From: Uloborus plumipes
Lineage: Eukaryota > Arthropoda > Arachnida > Araneae > Uloboridae
Assembly: GCA_038373865.1 (NCBI GenBank)
Contig: JAXGGA010002943.1
Coordinates: 1-64,000, forward strand
Length of the DNA stretch: 64,000 bases
Reading direction: 5' to 3'
Shown: piece by piece, positions 48,639 through 58,590 of the stretch
Position numbering within the stretch: the stretch's first letter is position 1
Layout of the letters: each line of letters starts with the position of its first letter
Notes under the pieces: generated by a model
The model's database searches: none
Seen by the model: the letters and a program-made list of their open reading frames with translations, nothing else
What the model was told of the DNA's origin: nothing
Program-made: the position numbers and the translations under genes

Positions 48639-49069
48639 CAAAGTACGACGCCCATTCCTTTACAGTAAAATTTTAAATCTCAATTTTTAACTTTCCTTCA
48701 TGCTTGACAGAATTTTACATTATCGATCTCAAGGGAAAGAATATAATCATATTTTCGACGAAAAGCAGCGAATAAAAAAAAAAATACTAACGTTTGAGAT
48801 GGAGAGAGGTCTCGGAATTTTCTGCTTTTAAAGCACTTACAGAAATTATTGATAAAAAAATGGCTTGAACTTGAAAAATGAAAAAATAATGCAGTTCGGA
48901 ATAAATCTTCTAGACAACTTGAGTTCTTAAAATAACATGCTTATCGCAAAGTTAATTTTTCCAATAAATGCGAGGAAACGATTTTTGAAACGAGGGAAAA
49001 ATTGAATTTATGATTAAAGTAAGTCTAGAATAGCGATTCTTAACCGGTGGTCCGGTAACCCCATTACCA
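48639..49069. other. AT-rich DNA with no supported gene
   Basis: No gene. A possible hAT-like end (GCGATTCTTAACCGGTGGTC) lies at about 49033-49053, just before the next MITE. Confidence 0.45.
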
Positions 49070-49505
49070 CACTGTAAAAATGAATGTTGTTTTTACAGTA
49101 TAATACAGCTAGTTTTATAAGAATAAACTATAAAAATTTCTAATTTTAAAGTAATAAACTAAAATTTCTACTTTTACAGTACTTAACTGTAAAATTGCCA
49201 ATTTTACAGTACTAAACTGTAAAATTGTTAATTTTACAGTAATCAACTGAAAAATATTAATTTTGCAGTTTATTACCGTGCATTTTACAGTTTTATACTG
49301 GAACCTCTGCTGCCAATATTATACTGATATTTTTACATGATAAAACAGCTAAATTTTACGTCAATAAACTGTAAAATTTCTAACTTTACAGTAAGAAACT
49401 AAAATTGCTAGTTTTACAGTTTATTGCTGTGCATTTGACAGTTTGAAATTGAAACCTCGGCTGCCAGCATTATACTGCAAAAACAACAGTTCATTTTTTG
49501 CAGTG
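49070..49505 (+). mobile_element. CACTG-MITE copy 9
   Basis: Full copy, from CACTGTAAAAATGAATG to CATTTTTTGCAGTG, with two halves and seven or more ACAGT/ACTGT units. At 436 bp it is the longest plus-orientation copy. Confidence 0.9.
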
Positions 49506-49896
49506 CAGTCCATAAAAAATTTGGTCAGTCCTCAGAAATTTTTGCTTGTTCACGTTTAAATATTTTGCTCACTCAAAAAAAGGGACTTTAAAATGTCTTT
49601 GAGGCTAGTAAAAGGGAGGTTTAGAGCTCTCTTCTGAATGGGTTTCGCAATTGAAGTCCAAAACATTCGAGGTCAATATTTTGTAAACCAAGATGTATGG
49701 TAAAATATACGAAATAAAATTAATTTCCCTTCCCTTAAAACATTTCTAGACCCGCCCTTGATTTTCACGAACCCTTCCTTTTTCAAGCTTTCTATCTGTT
49801 GTTACCCTAAAATTAGGATAAAAACAGTGTAAGGAGGAAGACAATTTCTTCGTATGCACATTTATGGGTATTCATGTAACTATTGAAGGATTTCAC

Positions 49897-50327
49897 TTCA
49901 TCGAAGTAAGGCTCCTATAAGAGGCGAGCTGACTGATCCGACATTTTGGTTCCAATACGGTGACCGTGGAAAAGAAAAGTGGAAACTAAACTTGAATTGT
50001 AGCTGCAGACATGATATTTGACTATTTTTGTCGATATGACAAAAACATTTCAAACTCAGACTTAAAACAAGTGCAATATGAAAATAGACCCAATTTCATG
50101 AAACATTTCCCAATAAACTGTTTTTAAATTCGAGAAATAAGTTATATTTTTAAATTTACCTAATATGGTGCTTTATCCAACTAATCAAAAGTTATTTTAC
50201 GCCAGAGCAACCAGGTATAATATTGATGTTCTTCAAATACGTGTAACAAGGCTGGATTCAAGAATATCTCGGAACCAAAATGTCGGACAAGTCAGCCTGT
50301 CTTCTAAAGGAGCTCTACATCGAAGAT
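49897..50327. mobile_element. MITE with about 55-bp terminal inverted repeats
   Basis: Left end CTTCATCGAAGTAAGGCTCC...CCGACATTTTGGTTCC pairs with the right end GGAACCAAAATGTCGG...GAGCTCTACATCGAAG. The region between is non-coding. Target duplication and superfamily are not clear. Confidence 0.75.
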
Positions 50328-50456
50328 AACTCAATCTGGCAGGCAGCATAATGTCAACAACCCCTTTAAACCTATCTTAAAAACTGAGATATTGGGAAAA
50401 CTTTTCGTTGTGTATTAAATTTGCTTTTTTTCACATCCACCTGTTTCTGGTTTGTA

Positions 50457-50827
50457 CACTGCAAAAAAAAAAAAAAAAATCCGTCAAATTTACGGAAAAA
50501 AACTGGCAGCCAGAATGCCAGTTTTCTTCCGTTTATTTAACAGAAATCTTCCGTAATTTTTTAACAGACTCTCCGTTTTTTAACGGAATATCTCTGTAAT
50601 TGCAACGGTTTTTAACCGTTTTTTTAACAGATTTTCCCCGTAAAGTGATGAAATCAACCTGTTATAAAAACGGTTAAAAACTGTTGCAATTACAGAGATA
50701 TTCCGTTAAAAAACGGAGAGTCTGTTAAAAAATTACGGAAGATTTCTGTTAAATAAACGGAAAAAAACTGGCATTCTGGCTGCCAGTTTTTTTTCCGTAA
50801 ATTTGATGGATTTTTTTTTTTACAGTG
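50457..50827. mobile_element. 371-bp near-perfect palindromic MITE
   Basis: The ends CACTGCAAAAAA and TTTTTTACAGTG are the same as in the CACTG-MITE family and have TA on both sides. The inside differs: the two arms are near-perfect mirror copies (GGCAGCCAGAATGCCAG, GGTTTTTAACCGTTTTT) that meet near 50640. It would form a hairpin with a stem of about 180 bp. It is probably a sister family that uses the same mobiliser. Confidence 0.9.
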
Positions 50828-51698
50828 TAGATTGCTGTTGCCATTCGTGCATAAAAATCGTTAATTTAAACTTGATACTTCAGTACAAAAAATCTTTTTT
50901 TTCTTTCTATTCAGTAAATTATATATTTTTGTAGATTATAATTAAGATATAAGGGACACATATTTATCATAACAGTCGTTATTTGAGTTTACATTGATTA
51001 ATCAGGCGGTTATTTCAATTTTCTACGTAACAATTCTATACGAATAGCATTTTTAATTGAAGAAAAAACATTTTTATCTTCCATACAATGCAAAAGTGCT
51101 TTTGAAGACTAAAACCTAACATCTTTCCTAGGAAGTTTATTCAAGTTAAGTGGAAATAATAAATGGTGTGATATTAAAAAAACTATTCATCCACAACTTG
51201 TTAATAAGGTAAAAATGTGTTAATTATTTTAGAGAGGATTTTACTTTTCAAAAGAGCAAAGAATTTAGAGTGGAAAAATTTTAATTAATAAAGCCAGGCA
51301 AAAGAAAGTTGTTAATTAAGACCATTCTAATTAAGTATTCTAATCAGGGCGGCTCTTGTACATGCTAAAAGAAAATACTTAAATGCTTCCTTTATTTTCT
51401 ACAAAACAGTGTTGAGCATTGAATAAACGTGTACATGAGGCGAACGTTTTTTTTCCTCCGGGAAATTGCTTTTTTAGAAATCTTATATGAAAACGTCAAA
51501 ATCGGAAACTCATAGTAGCGTACATGCACAGACAGTCTAGACTGACAATACTAACAATTACAGTTACATAATTATATATCCAGTAAAATCTTGATTAATC
51601 GAAGTGGTAAGGGCCCAAACATCTTTAGTAGAAAATTCTGCATAAAAGAAAGCACTTAAAACTAAAGTTTACAAATACCTTTGTGCTATTGATGTAGA
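50828..51698. other. AT-rich DNA with no supported gene
   Basis: Nothing recognised apart from short A/T runs. Confidence 0.45.
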
Positions 51699-51902
51699 GA
51701 AAATTACAACGTTAAGGAGGCACAAATAAGCAGGGATACTGCAGACACGTGTTTCGGCATTACAAGGAACACCTTTTTCAATGCAAAAAAGTTTTGAACT
51801 TATGAATGCTCAGACATCCGACAGCTTTTGTCGGATGTCTGTGCATCCATAAGCTCAAAATTTTTTGCTTATTTGTGCCTCCTTAACGTTGTAATTTTAT
51901 CT
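51699..51902. repeat. Inverted-repeat segment with a central hairpin
   Basis: AAATTACAACGTTAAGGAGG near the left end pairs with CCTCCTTAACGTTGTAATTT near the right end. A small hairpin, CAGACATCCGACA-GCTTT-TGTCGGATGTCTG, sits inside at about 51810-51841. The stretch ACAAGGAACACCTTTTTCAA also occurs in diverged form near 36305. Confidence 0.7.
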
Positions 51903-51992
51903 GCACTTAAAACTGTCTGTTAAAATATTGCAGAAAATTTAACTCTGTATTCAAACTACACACTTACGAAATACAGTGAATATTTGCTTATA

Positions 51993-52168
51993 CAGTTGAC
52001 GCTCGATATAACGACCATCTCCTTCCCACAGAAAGCGGTCTTTATAACGAGTGGTCGCTATAAGAGGTAGAACATAGAGTATATTGGAATACAGTCGGGG
52101 GTTTTCTCACCGGTCGTTATATTAGGATGGTCTTTGTAACGAGTGGTCGTTATAACGAGCGTCGACTG
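51993..52168. mobile_element. Pogo/Tigger-like MITE, 176 bp
   Basis: Ends CAGTTGACGCTCGATATAAC and GTTATAACGAGCGTCGACTG are inverted, flanked by TA (51991-51992 and 52169-52170). CAGT-GA-CTCG-TATAACGA ends are characteristic of pogo/Tigger-type elements. Further short ATAACGA repeats lie inside. Non-coding. Confidence 0.85.
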
Positions 52169-52264
52169 TACAACACCTCCTTTATGCGCCTTTTTCACTT
52201 ATACGACGATTTTAGGTGGTCGGCTCATTCCATTGCAAAGTAATAATAATGCCATTCGTTTATA

Positions 52265-52727
52265 CACTGCAAAAAATGAGCTCTTGTTTTTACAGTATAA
52301 TACTGGCAGACTAGGTTCCAATTTAAATCTGTAAAATGCATAGTAATAAACTGTAAAACTAGCAATTTTACAGTTTCTTATTGCAAAGTTAGAAATTTTT
52401 TTTCCGTAAAATTTTTACGGAAGTTTATTTAGGTAAAATTTACCAATATTATACTGTAAAAACAACAGTATAATACTGACAGCCGAGGTTCCAGTTAAAA
52501 ACTGTAAAGTGCTCGGTAATCAAAGGTAAAATTAGCAGTTTTACAGTTTATTAAAATTGCTAATTAAAAAAAATTGCAGTTAAAAAAACTGTAAAACTAG
52601 CAATTTTACATTTTAGTACTGTAAAATTAGTTATACAGATTATTACTGTAAAATTAGAATTTTTTACAGTTTATTACTATAAAAGTATTCGTTTATACCA
52701 TAAAAACAACATTCATTTTTTACAGTG
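52265..52727 (-). mobile_element. CACTG-MITE copy 10
   Basis: Minus-orientation copy, from CACTGCAAAAAATGAGCTC to CATTTTTTACAGTG. TA precedes it and TG follows. It has two halves with expanded internal units, and at 463 bp is the longest copy here. Confidence 0.85.
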
Positions 52728-53879
52728 TGCTTCACTTTAAAGTCAAATATTTCACTTATACACCAATTTTTTTTTACTGTATGCATAAAAAAACATTATC
52801 TGTGCCTTGATTTTTCTCTTTAATCTTTCGCCTTTATACCTCTGGGAAGGCATCATTTCGTCATGAATTAGATTACGGAGCGCAATCTATCCTATATGTT
52901 TCACACCCGTTGAGAAACCCATGTAAATAAGAAAGAGAGAAGTTCATAGGTACCTTTTTAATCATAGCTCGACGTAGTGACAATCTAAGTAGATTAAGAG
53001 GCAGTTCTCATAGACAGTTGTGGTAGGCAGGTGTATGTAACTGCCTAGTTTCACCACTAAGTTTATCTTTCTTTATTTGTGGTTTTAGAACTTCGGCTGT
53101 GTCTAGTTTGCGAATTTTTAACTTGTGCGTCATTTAAGATTTTTCTCTCAACCATGCTCTCAATTTACTGGTAAAAAGACGAAATTATTCTTGTGTGAAT
53201 GAGTGGTTTAAAGAGATCTGTCAACGACGAGAAAAAGATTTAGCTGATCATTTTAAAATTCCGGAATTGACTTGGAAAGGACTTTGAAAAGAAAGGAATC
53301 AATTCTAAGGTATCTCACGGATTTCGTTGTTTCTATGAATTTGATAACTGCATGAAAATTTAGAAAAAAAGAATTAATAGATACGTACGATATCGCCAAT
53401 GAAACGTCTAATATTAATGTACAGTAGGGTGGAGCGAAAAAACTGAATTTTTGATTTTCATAAAAGGGTACCTTTCATTTACTGTGAATGAGGATAAGTA
53501 ACAATTCTGTAAAATATTTCACTTTTGCGACGTCATCTTTTGTCTGCGCATTTGGCCTAAAGTTTTGAAAATTTTGATTTTTTTTTAGATTTTTCAAATT
53601 TTTTTAAAAAATATTGCAAATGATAAAACTAGTAACGGGTGGTTATTAAATGGAAGAAAAAGGTTTGAAATATACAAGGAATTTTTTAAAACCATTTTAG
53701 AATATGATTTCAGTTCGTGCATTACGCTCAAAGTTCATCAAATTTCCCGAAATTTCTGATATTTTCAACATTTTTTAACTCAGTATTTCCTCTCAATATT
53801 CGCTTGAAGTGTCTTCAAAACTGTTTTATTCATTTTGTTATTACTTTAAACCCATAAACTCTTCGCTAGCTAGTGTGGA
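52728..53879. other. Unassigned DNA, possible element end at 53425
   Basis: No gene. TACAGTAGGGTGGAGCGAAA at 53421-53440 looks like the end of a DNA transposon, but no inverted partner is visible nearby. Confidence 0.45.
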
Positions 53880-53922
53880 ACTACCCAGGACTCACCACGA
53901 GGAGGTGAACGCACTTCTAGTC

Positions 53923-54845
53923 CTACACGTGAGCCCTTCCTTCCAACCAATGCGAGCACGCATTTACATTTCTTAGATACTCTTTCACAGTTAAATTGTT
54001 CCTTTGTGTCGTAAATTGGTCAAATATTTGTGTCAGATATCCTGTTTTTACTAAACTTTTTCTTTTCCTGTGATTATATACCAATTTTGAAGAGCTTGTG
54101 ACCGATTTGACAGCTCTTTCAACTGATTGAGTCTTGAATGGCAGTTTAAAAAAAGCGCATTTAGAAATCATATTTAAATTCTCAACTCCCATAATCTTTG
54201 TAAATATTGCGTTAAATTACCTGTAAAAGGTGGCTTTGTAATTTCCACATCATGACAAGAAATCATATCGATGTACACTGATTTTTAATTTATGTATGTA
54301 ATGTATAAAAATAGATTTTCATCTATTTTTGGGATCTGAAGCGTTCTCACTTGTTTGCTTGTTTGTTTTCTAGTCTTTTAAAACAAGTTTCTTTATATGC
54401 TTTCTCTTATGAACTAACTAGAATCATTTTTATTGTAAAAATCAATCTGATCAATGACAAATTCTATAGGTCCATATTGAACTTTTTTGAAAGTATAACA
54501 TGTTGTTTAGCTTCGTCCAACAGGCCCAAAAACCACTTTGGTCCACTGGTAGGTCCATCTGGCTTTTGCAGAAAATGCAGCAAATTAAGTTCATTCAAAT
54601 GAAATTGGCATATGTCCCATTACAGAGGTCTACCAAGTTTTTCTTCCAGTTTCCGTATTACACCTTTGTATTTTCCTGTCTTTGTAGTGCATCCATCAAA
54701 ACCAATGCAAACAATATCCTACTCAAAGAAACAATTTATTGTTCCTGACTTGTCTAAGAAATGTAAATGTGTGCTCTCAATGGTTGGCAGCAAGGGGAGC
54801 TCGGGTGGCACCCAAAGTGCTGTCACTTCCTCGTGGTGAGTCCTT
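53923..54845 (-). pseudogene. Decayed mobile-element protein, family uncertain
   Basis: Read on the minus strand, 54845-54500 yields THHEEVTALWVPPELP, VIRKLEEKLGRPL, CQFHLNELNLLHFLQK and DGPTSGPKWFLG, with stop codons between. The frame 54192-53923 gives LPFKTQSVERAVKSVTSSSK. I recognise the combination (LGRPLQW, HxNELPLRH, DGPTSGP, HTQAVER-VK-VT) from an uncharacterised protein family repeated in many arthropod genomes, probably transposon-encoded. I cannot name its superfamily. An AT-rich stretch without homology (about 54230-54480) separates the parts. Confidence 0.55.
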
Positions 54846-54881
54846 ACTACACACTCAGTTGTTTCAACTCGTTGACGCACA

Positions 54882-55403
54882 ATGCCGACCTTGAAAGAGA
54901 AAGCTCTGTTAGTGAAACTTTTTTACCAAAATGACGAAAACTCCTCTTCTGGGATAAGAGCCTTCGGCGGTTGAAAAAAATACGCCAAGGATCAATGACA
55001 AAACGCGCTCTATGAGACATGATAAAAAAGTTCGAAGGAACAGGACGGCTAAGAGTTTTACCAGGAAGAGGACGACATGTTGTGGTGTTGGGGAATCTGC
55101 ATGACAGAAGACGTTGCTTTGGCGATCGTGGAGGCCACTAGCCACTAGCCACATTGGGGTTCTCCCAACAGCTTGGACTCCGCATCCGCATTCGCCTGAT
55201 CTCACCCCGAGTGCTTTTGGTTATGGGAATTCTTAAAAGATCGGGTCTATCGAGAACACCCCACAACCTTTGCCCATCTTCAAGACGCAATTAATGGTCA
55301 TGTTCGTAGAATTAGTGAGGGCTGACTGCGTTCAGCTGTGGAACACACTACTTTACGAATGGAAAGAGTTGTGGAAAACCACGGCACACATATAGAACAT
55401 CTG
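54882..55403 (+). pseudogene. Mariner-like transposase pseudogene, catalytic core deleted
   Basis: The N-terminal DNA-binding part starts at 54882 (MPTLKEKALLVKLFYQND) and continues after a frameshift as RRLKKIRQGSMTKRAL, a stop, then DMIKKFEGTGRLRVLPGRGR. Near 55170 it jumps to the end of the catalytic domain (PHPHSPDLTPSAFWLWEFLK) and continues to EHL and a stop at 55403. The residues between, including the first two catalytic Asp, are missing. The third catalytic Asp is replaced by Ala (SAF instead of SDF). An element end, GGACAACCCTG followed by TA, lies at 55735-55745. The matching left end was not found. Confidence 0.8.
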
Positions 55404-55453
55404 TAGAAAAAAGCAGTGAGTAACCGCCTCTAAGCAAGGGCTAAGGCAGGAAC

Positions 55454-55562
55454 ATGCAATACACCGCCAACTCGTTCATTTCGATCCATGGACTGAACCT
55501 GCAGGCCAGGTTCAGCCATGGCCTGAAACTGCAGTCCATAACGAGTTGGCGGTGTATTGCAT
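55454..55562. repeat. 109-bp hairpin inserted after the transposase pseudogene
   Basis: ATGCAATACACCGCCAACTC at the left is exactly mirrored by GAGTTGGCGGTGTATTGCAT at the right. GGACTGAACCTGCAGG and related strings pair inside. GC content is well above the surroundings. Confidence 0.85.
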
Positions 55563-55745
55563 CTGTAGAATGTCTTGTTAACCTGCAGCGCCACCTATCG
55601 GCCACTTTTTGTACTATTTTTTTTTCTTTGATAAATCTTGAGCGCATGGTCTAAAATGTCGGTTTTCAAAATTTCATCACATTATGACCCATAAAACGTT
55701 CTGCACAGGCCTCTGAGTTGGGGAAGTTTAATTTGGACAACCCTG

Positions 55746-57064
55746 TATATGTAGATTAGACTGTTAAGGATGATAAAGCAAAAGTTTGTCCAAATGACAT
55801 GAAAGCATTATAAGCTGCAGTTGCTACTCGGATATGTTACAAATTAATCTAGCTATTAAAATTTCCGTTTCTGCTATTTCTATGAACTTGAAAAAAACTA
55901 CTTTTGAATTTCATCGACAGAAATAAAAACAAATATTTATTATGCATTATTTTGAAAGGAAATGGATTGTTATTTATGCTATATAGGTTTTCCCCCTTTT
56001 TTTCTATCATATTAGGTACGTTGCATTGGAATAATTGCTAAACCGTTATAAATGTCAACTTATTAACTACAGAAACATTTTTATTACTGCTCTTACTAAA
56101 AAGTATGTTGCGTTTGAGACTCTTGAAAAAGCGTTTGCATTAGTCTTTCTCACTTATGCGCATTTTTCTGTTGGTCCTTGTACCGTTATTACATGCGCAT
56201 CCTAAATCGAAACATTTGCCATGCCTATTTTTCCCCCAAGTAGAAGAAACACAAGATGTCGAGGAAAACTAGCATTTTAGAAACAAAACATCAAAATAAC
56301 TGATTAATGAAACAAATGGTGAGGTTTAATGATTTTCTTTTTAACAGTCTTGGTATTTATTTCCCAGAGAAAAGGAGCTAAGTGTTTTCAAAATTTATTC
56401 ACCGTTGTTTGTTTTTCTTTTTTTTTTTTTTTGTTGATTAATCATCCTCCGATTCTGTGCCGATGTATTATCTTAGACAGAACTGTTTTCCAGAAGCATA
56501 CAAGTTTAATAAATAGTAACTGATATTAATCTTCATTTGAAAGTTTATATACACGTTACTGCGAAATTTCGAAATCTGGTAAGTGTTGACATTAGCTGGT
56601 GAATATCAACATTTGCATACCAGATACATTAGCGGAAGACCGAATATTTTCATTCAATCAGTTAACATTCTCCAATTCTGGGTCTTACATAATGAAAGAA
56701 AAATTAAATAAATAAAAGAAATTGAAAAAGAAAAAAAAACGTTCCTAGGAAATTGGACAGCTAAAGCACCTAATTTCTGCCAATAACAAATCTGGCAACA
56801 AACAAGACAGATTTAAATCAGTAAACTTTCTGAAATAGACCTTAAATCTTTCTGAAGAGTTCAAAAACTTCAGATAGCTTAAAAACGGGCAAGGGCGAAT
56901 ACGGCAATTTTTCAAAGAAGTAGGCGATTGATTTTTATTACTTACTGTCCACTATGTGTACTGGCTTGCAAATTTTCGTATTGATTACAAAGGATTCGGA
57001 CTTCAATTTCGAAACATTTCCAGGGGATAGCCCTAATCATCCTTCCCCCAACATCATTAAAACT
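55746..57064. other. AT-rich DNA with no supported gene
   Basis: Short frames only. A T-run lies at 56420-56433. No domain recognised. Confidence 0.5.
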
Positions 57065-57165
57065 CGTCTAAAGTTAGGTATTTTGAACTTCAACATCGAA
57101 AATTTATTGGCTGAGAATCCCTCAAGGGAAGGTGGTCGCTTGTCGTGCCTGCTTTCTATCCGTCC
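57065..57165. repeat. Dispersed repeat fragment, copy 2
   Basis: Matches the layout of 16985-17085: TTTTGAACTTCAACATCGAA, then ATCCCTCAAGGGAAGG. Confidence 0.5.
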
Positions 57166-57654
57166 CTGAAAAGAGACGAATTTAAATTAACTAGATTTAA
57201 ATTTTCATAATTTTCTCATTTTGGATAAATATGCGGCAGTTTAAGAATATTTCTTTCGTTTTATACCAAAATGCAACAAAGCTATTAAAATATGAGTGGA
57301 GCTACTTAAAATTGAAATTGGGGCTCAAATTTACAATGAATGACCATATTTTGTATTAGCACACAAGCAAGATGAAACAATTTAAAGGTAGAGTATTAGT
57401 GAAAAAAAGGATAATAATTTATGCTAACTGGATTTAAATAATAAAAAATAGAGGAATTGCGGTTCAAATGCACCTAAATGACTACTCTGTAACAGCACAC
57501 AAGTAAGATGCAAGATTTTAAAGGTGGAGTATTAGAAAAAAGGATAATAATTTATGTTAACTAGTTTTAAAAATTAAAAATAGAGGAATTGCGGTTCAAA
57601 CGCACCCTAAATGACTACTCTGTAACAGCACACAAGCAAGATGAAAGGACTTAA

Positions 57655-58136
57655 CCCATTAATGCCTTGCGTTCCTTTTTAGGGATGGTCCAAAAAGTGT
57701 GTCTAAATTTTCCAAAAATTAACATTTCAACCAAATAATAGTGTTCAATTATTGCTCTGGTATTGTTTCAATTCATCATTAACAGATTGCAGCAGATAAT
57801 CATTGTAAAGTGTGTTCTGTTGCCGTTTTATTAGTATCTCTATGAAGAATGACATATCTTTCACAATCTCAAGAACTAAAAGCTAAGTTTTCAAAGTTAT
57901 TCCTAGCTTCCCTGTCTATGTTAATTGCTGCTTTTTTTTTCTTATCAAATCTCTTTTTAAATATTATATCGTGGGCAGAAAAAAATATTTAGTAAAAAAG
58001 GTGTGAGAAAAGTCTTGTGAAAAACAAATTCTTTTTCACAAGATATATTTTTAATTATTTTTCCTGTCCATTAAACACTATTTGTAACCAGGATGCAAAA
58101 TAATTTTGTAAAAAAAAAGTCAAGCATTATAGTGGG
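57655..58136. mobile_element. PiggyBac-like MITE, 482 bp
   Basis: Starts CCCATTAATGCCTTGCG and ends GCATTATAGTGGG, flanked by TTAA at 57651-57654 and 58137-58140. Related in its ends to the element at 36467-42016 (CCCATT-ATGCC). It sits inside a tandem-repeat unit. Non-coding. Confidence 0.85.
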
Positions 58137-58247
58137 TTAAAGGTAGAAGCATTAGAAAAAAAAGATAATTTATGTTAACTGGATTTAAGTAATAAAAATA
58201 TAGAGGCATTGCGGTTCAAAATGCACCCTAAATGACTACTCTGTAAT

Positions 58248-58417
58248 CAGGCCCGTCATTTACGGGGCAGGGGGGTCAATTGCCCCCCCCCCCCTGAGTT
58301 TGAGAAATCAATGTATTTACATACAAGTGGGCGTGGTTTTTGTAGTTTTCTGGTGAAATTATATTGTGTTTTTACCCTTTGCCCCCCTCCCTGGAAAAAC
58401 TTGAAATGACGTCCCTA
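58248..58417. mobile_element. hAT-like MITE, 170 bp
   Basis: Ends CAGGCCCGTCATTT and AAATGACGTCCCTA are inverted. The 8-bp duplication TCTGTAAT lies at 58240-58247 and 58418-58425. CAGG-type ends and 8-bp duplications are typical of hAT elements. A C-run (58275-58287) lies inside. Confidence 0.85.
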
Positions 58418-58590
58418 TCTGTAATAGGACACAAGCAAGATGAAACAACTTAAATGTAGAGCATTAGAAAAAAAGATAGTAATTTATGTTAACTGGATTT
58501 AAACAATAAAAATAGAGGAATTGCTGTTCAAATGCACCCTAAATGACTACTCTGTAACAGCACACAAGCAAGATGAAACAACCTGAATGG

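Larger units (their letters stand above)
57361..58590 (+). repeat. Tandem array of a roughly 135-bp unit, broken by two MITEs
   Basis: Units begin with ACACAAGCAAGATGAAAC and end with AATGACTACTCTGTAACAGC. They start at 57361, 57497, 57630, about 58434 and 58563. The third unit is split by a piggyBac-like MITE and then by an hAT-like MITE. A more diverged unit may precede 57361. Confidence 0.85.

Noticed and set aside
57361..58590. CRISPR-like array
   Set aside because: Units are full-length tandem repeats without unique spacers of regular size, in a eukaryotic context with transposon insertions.
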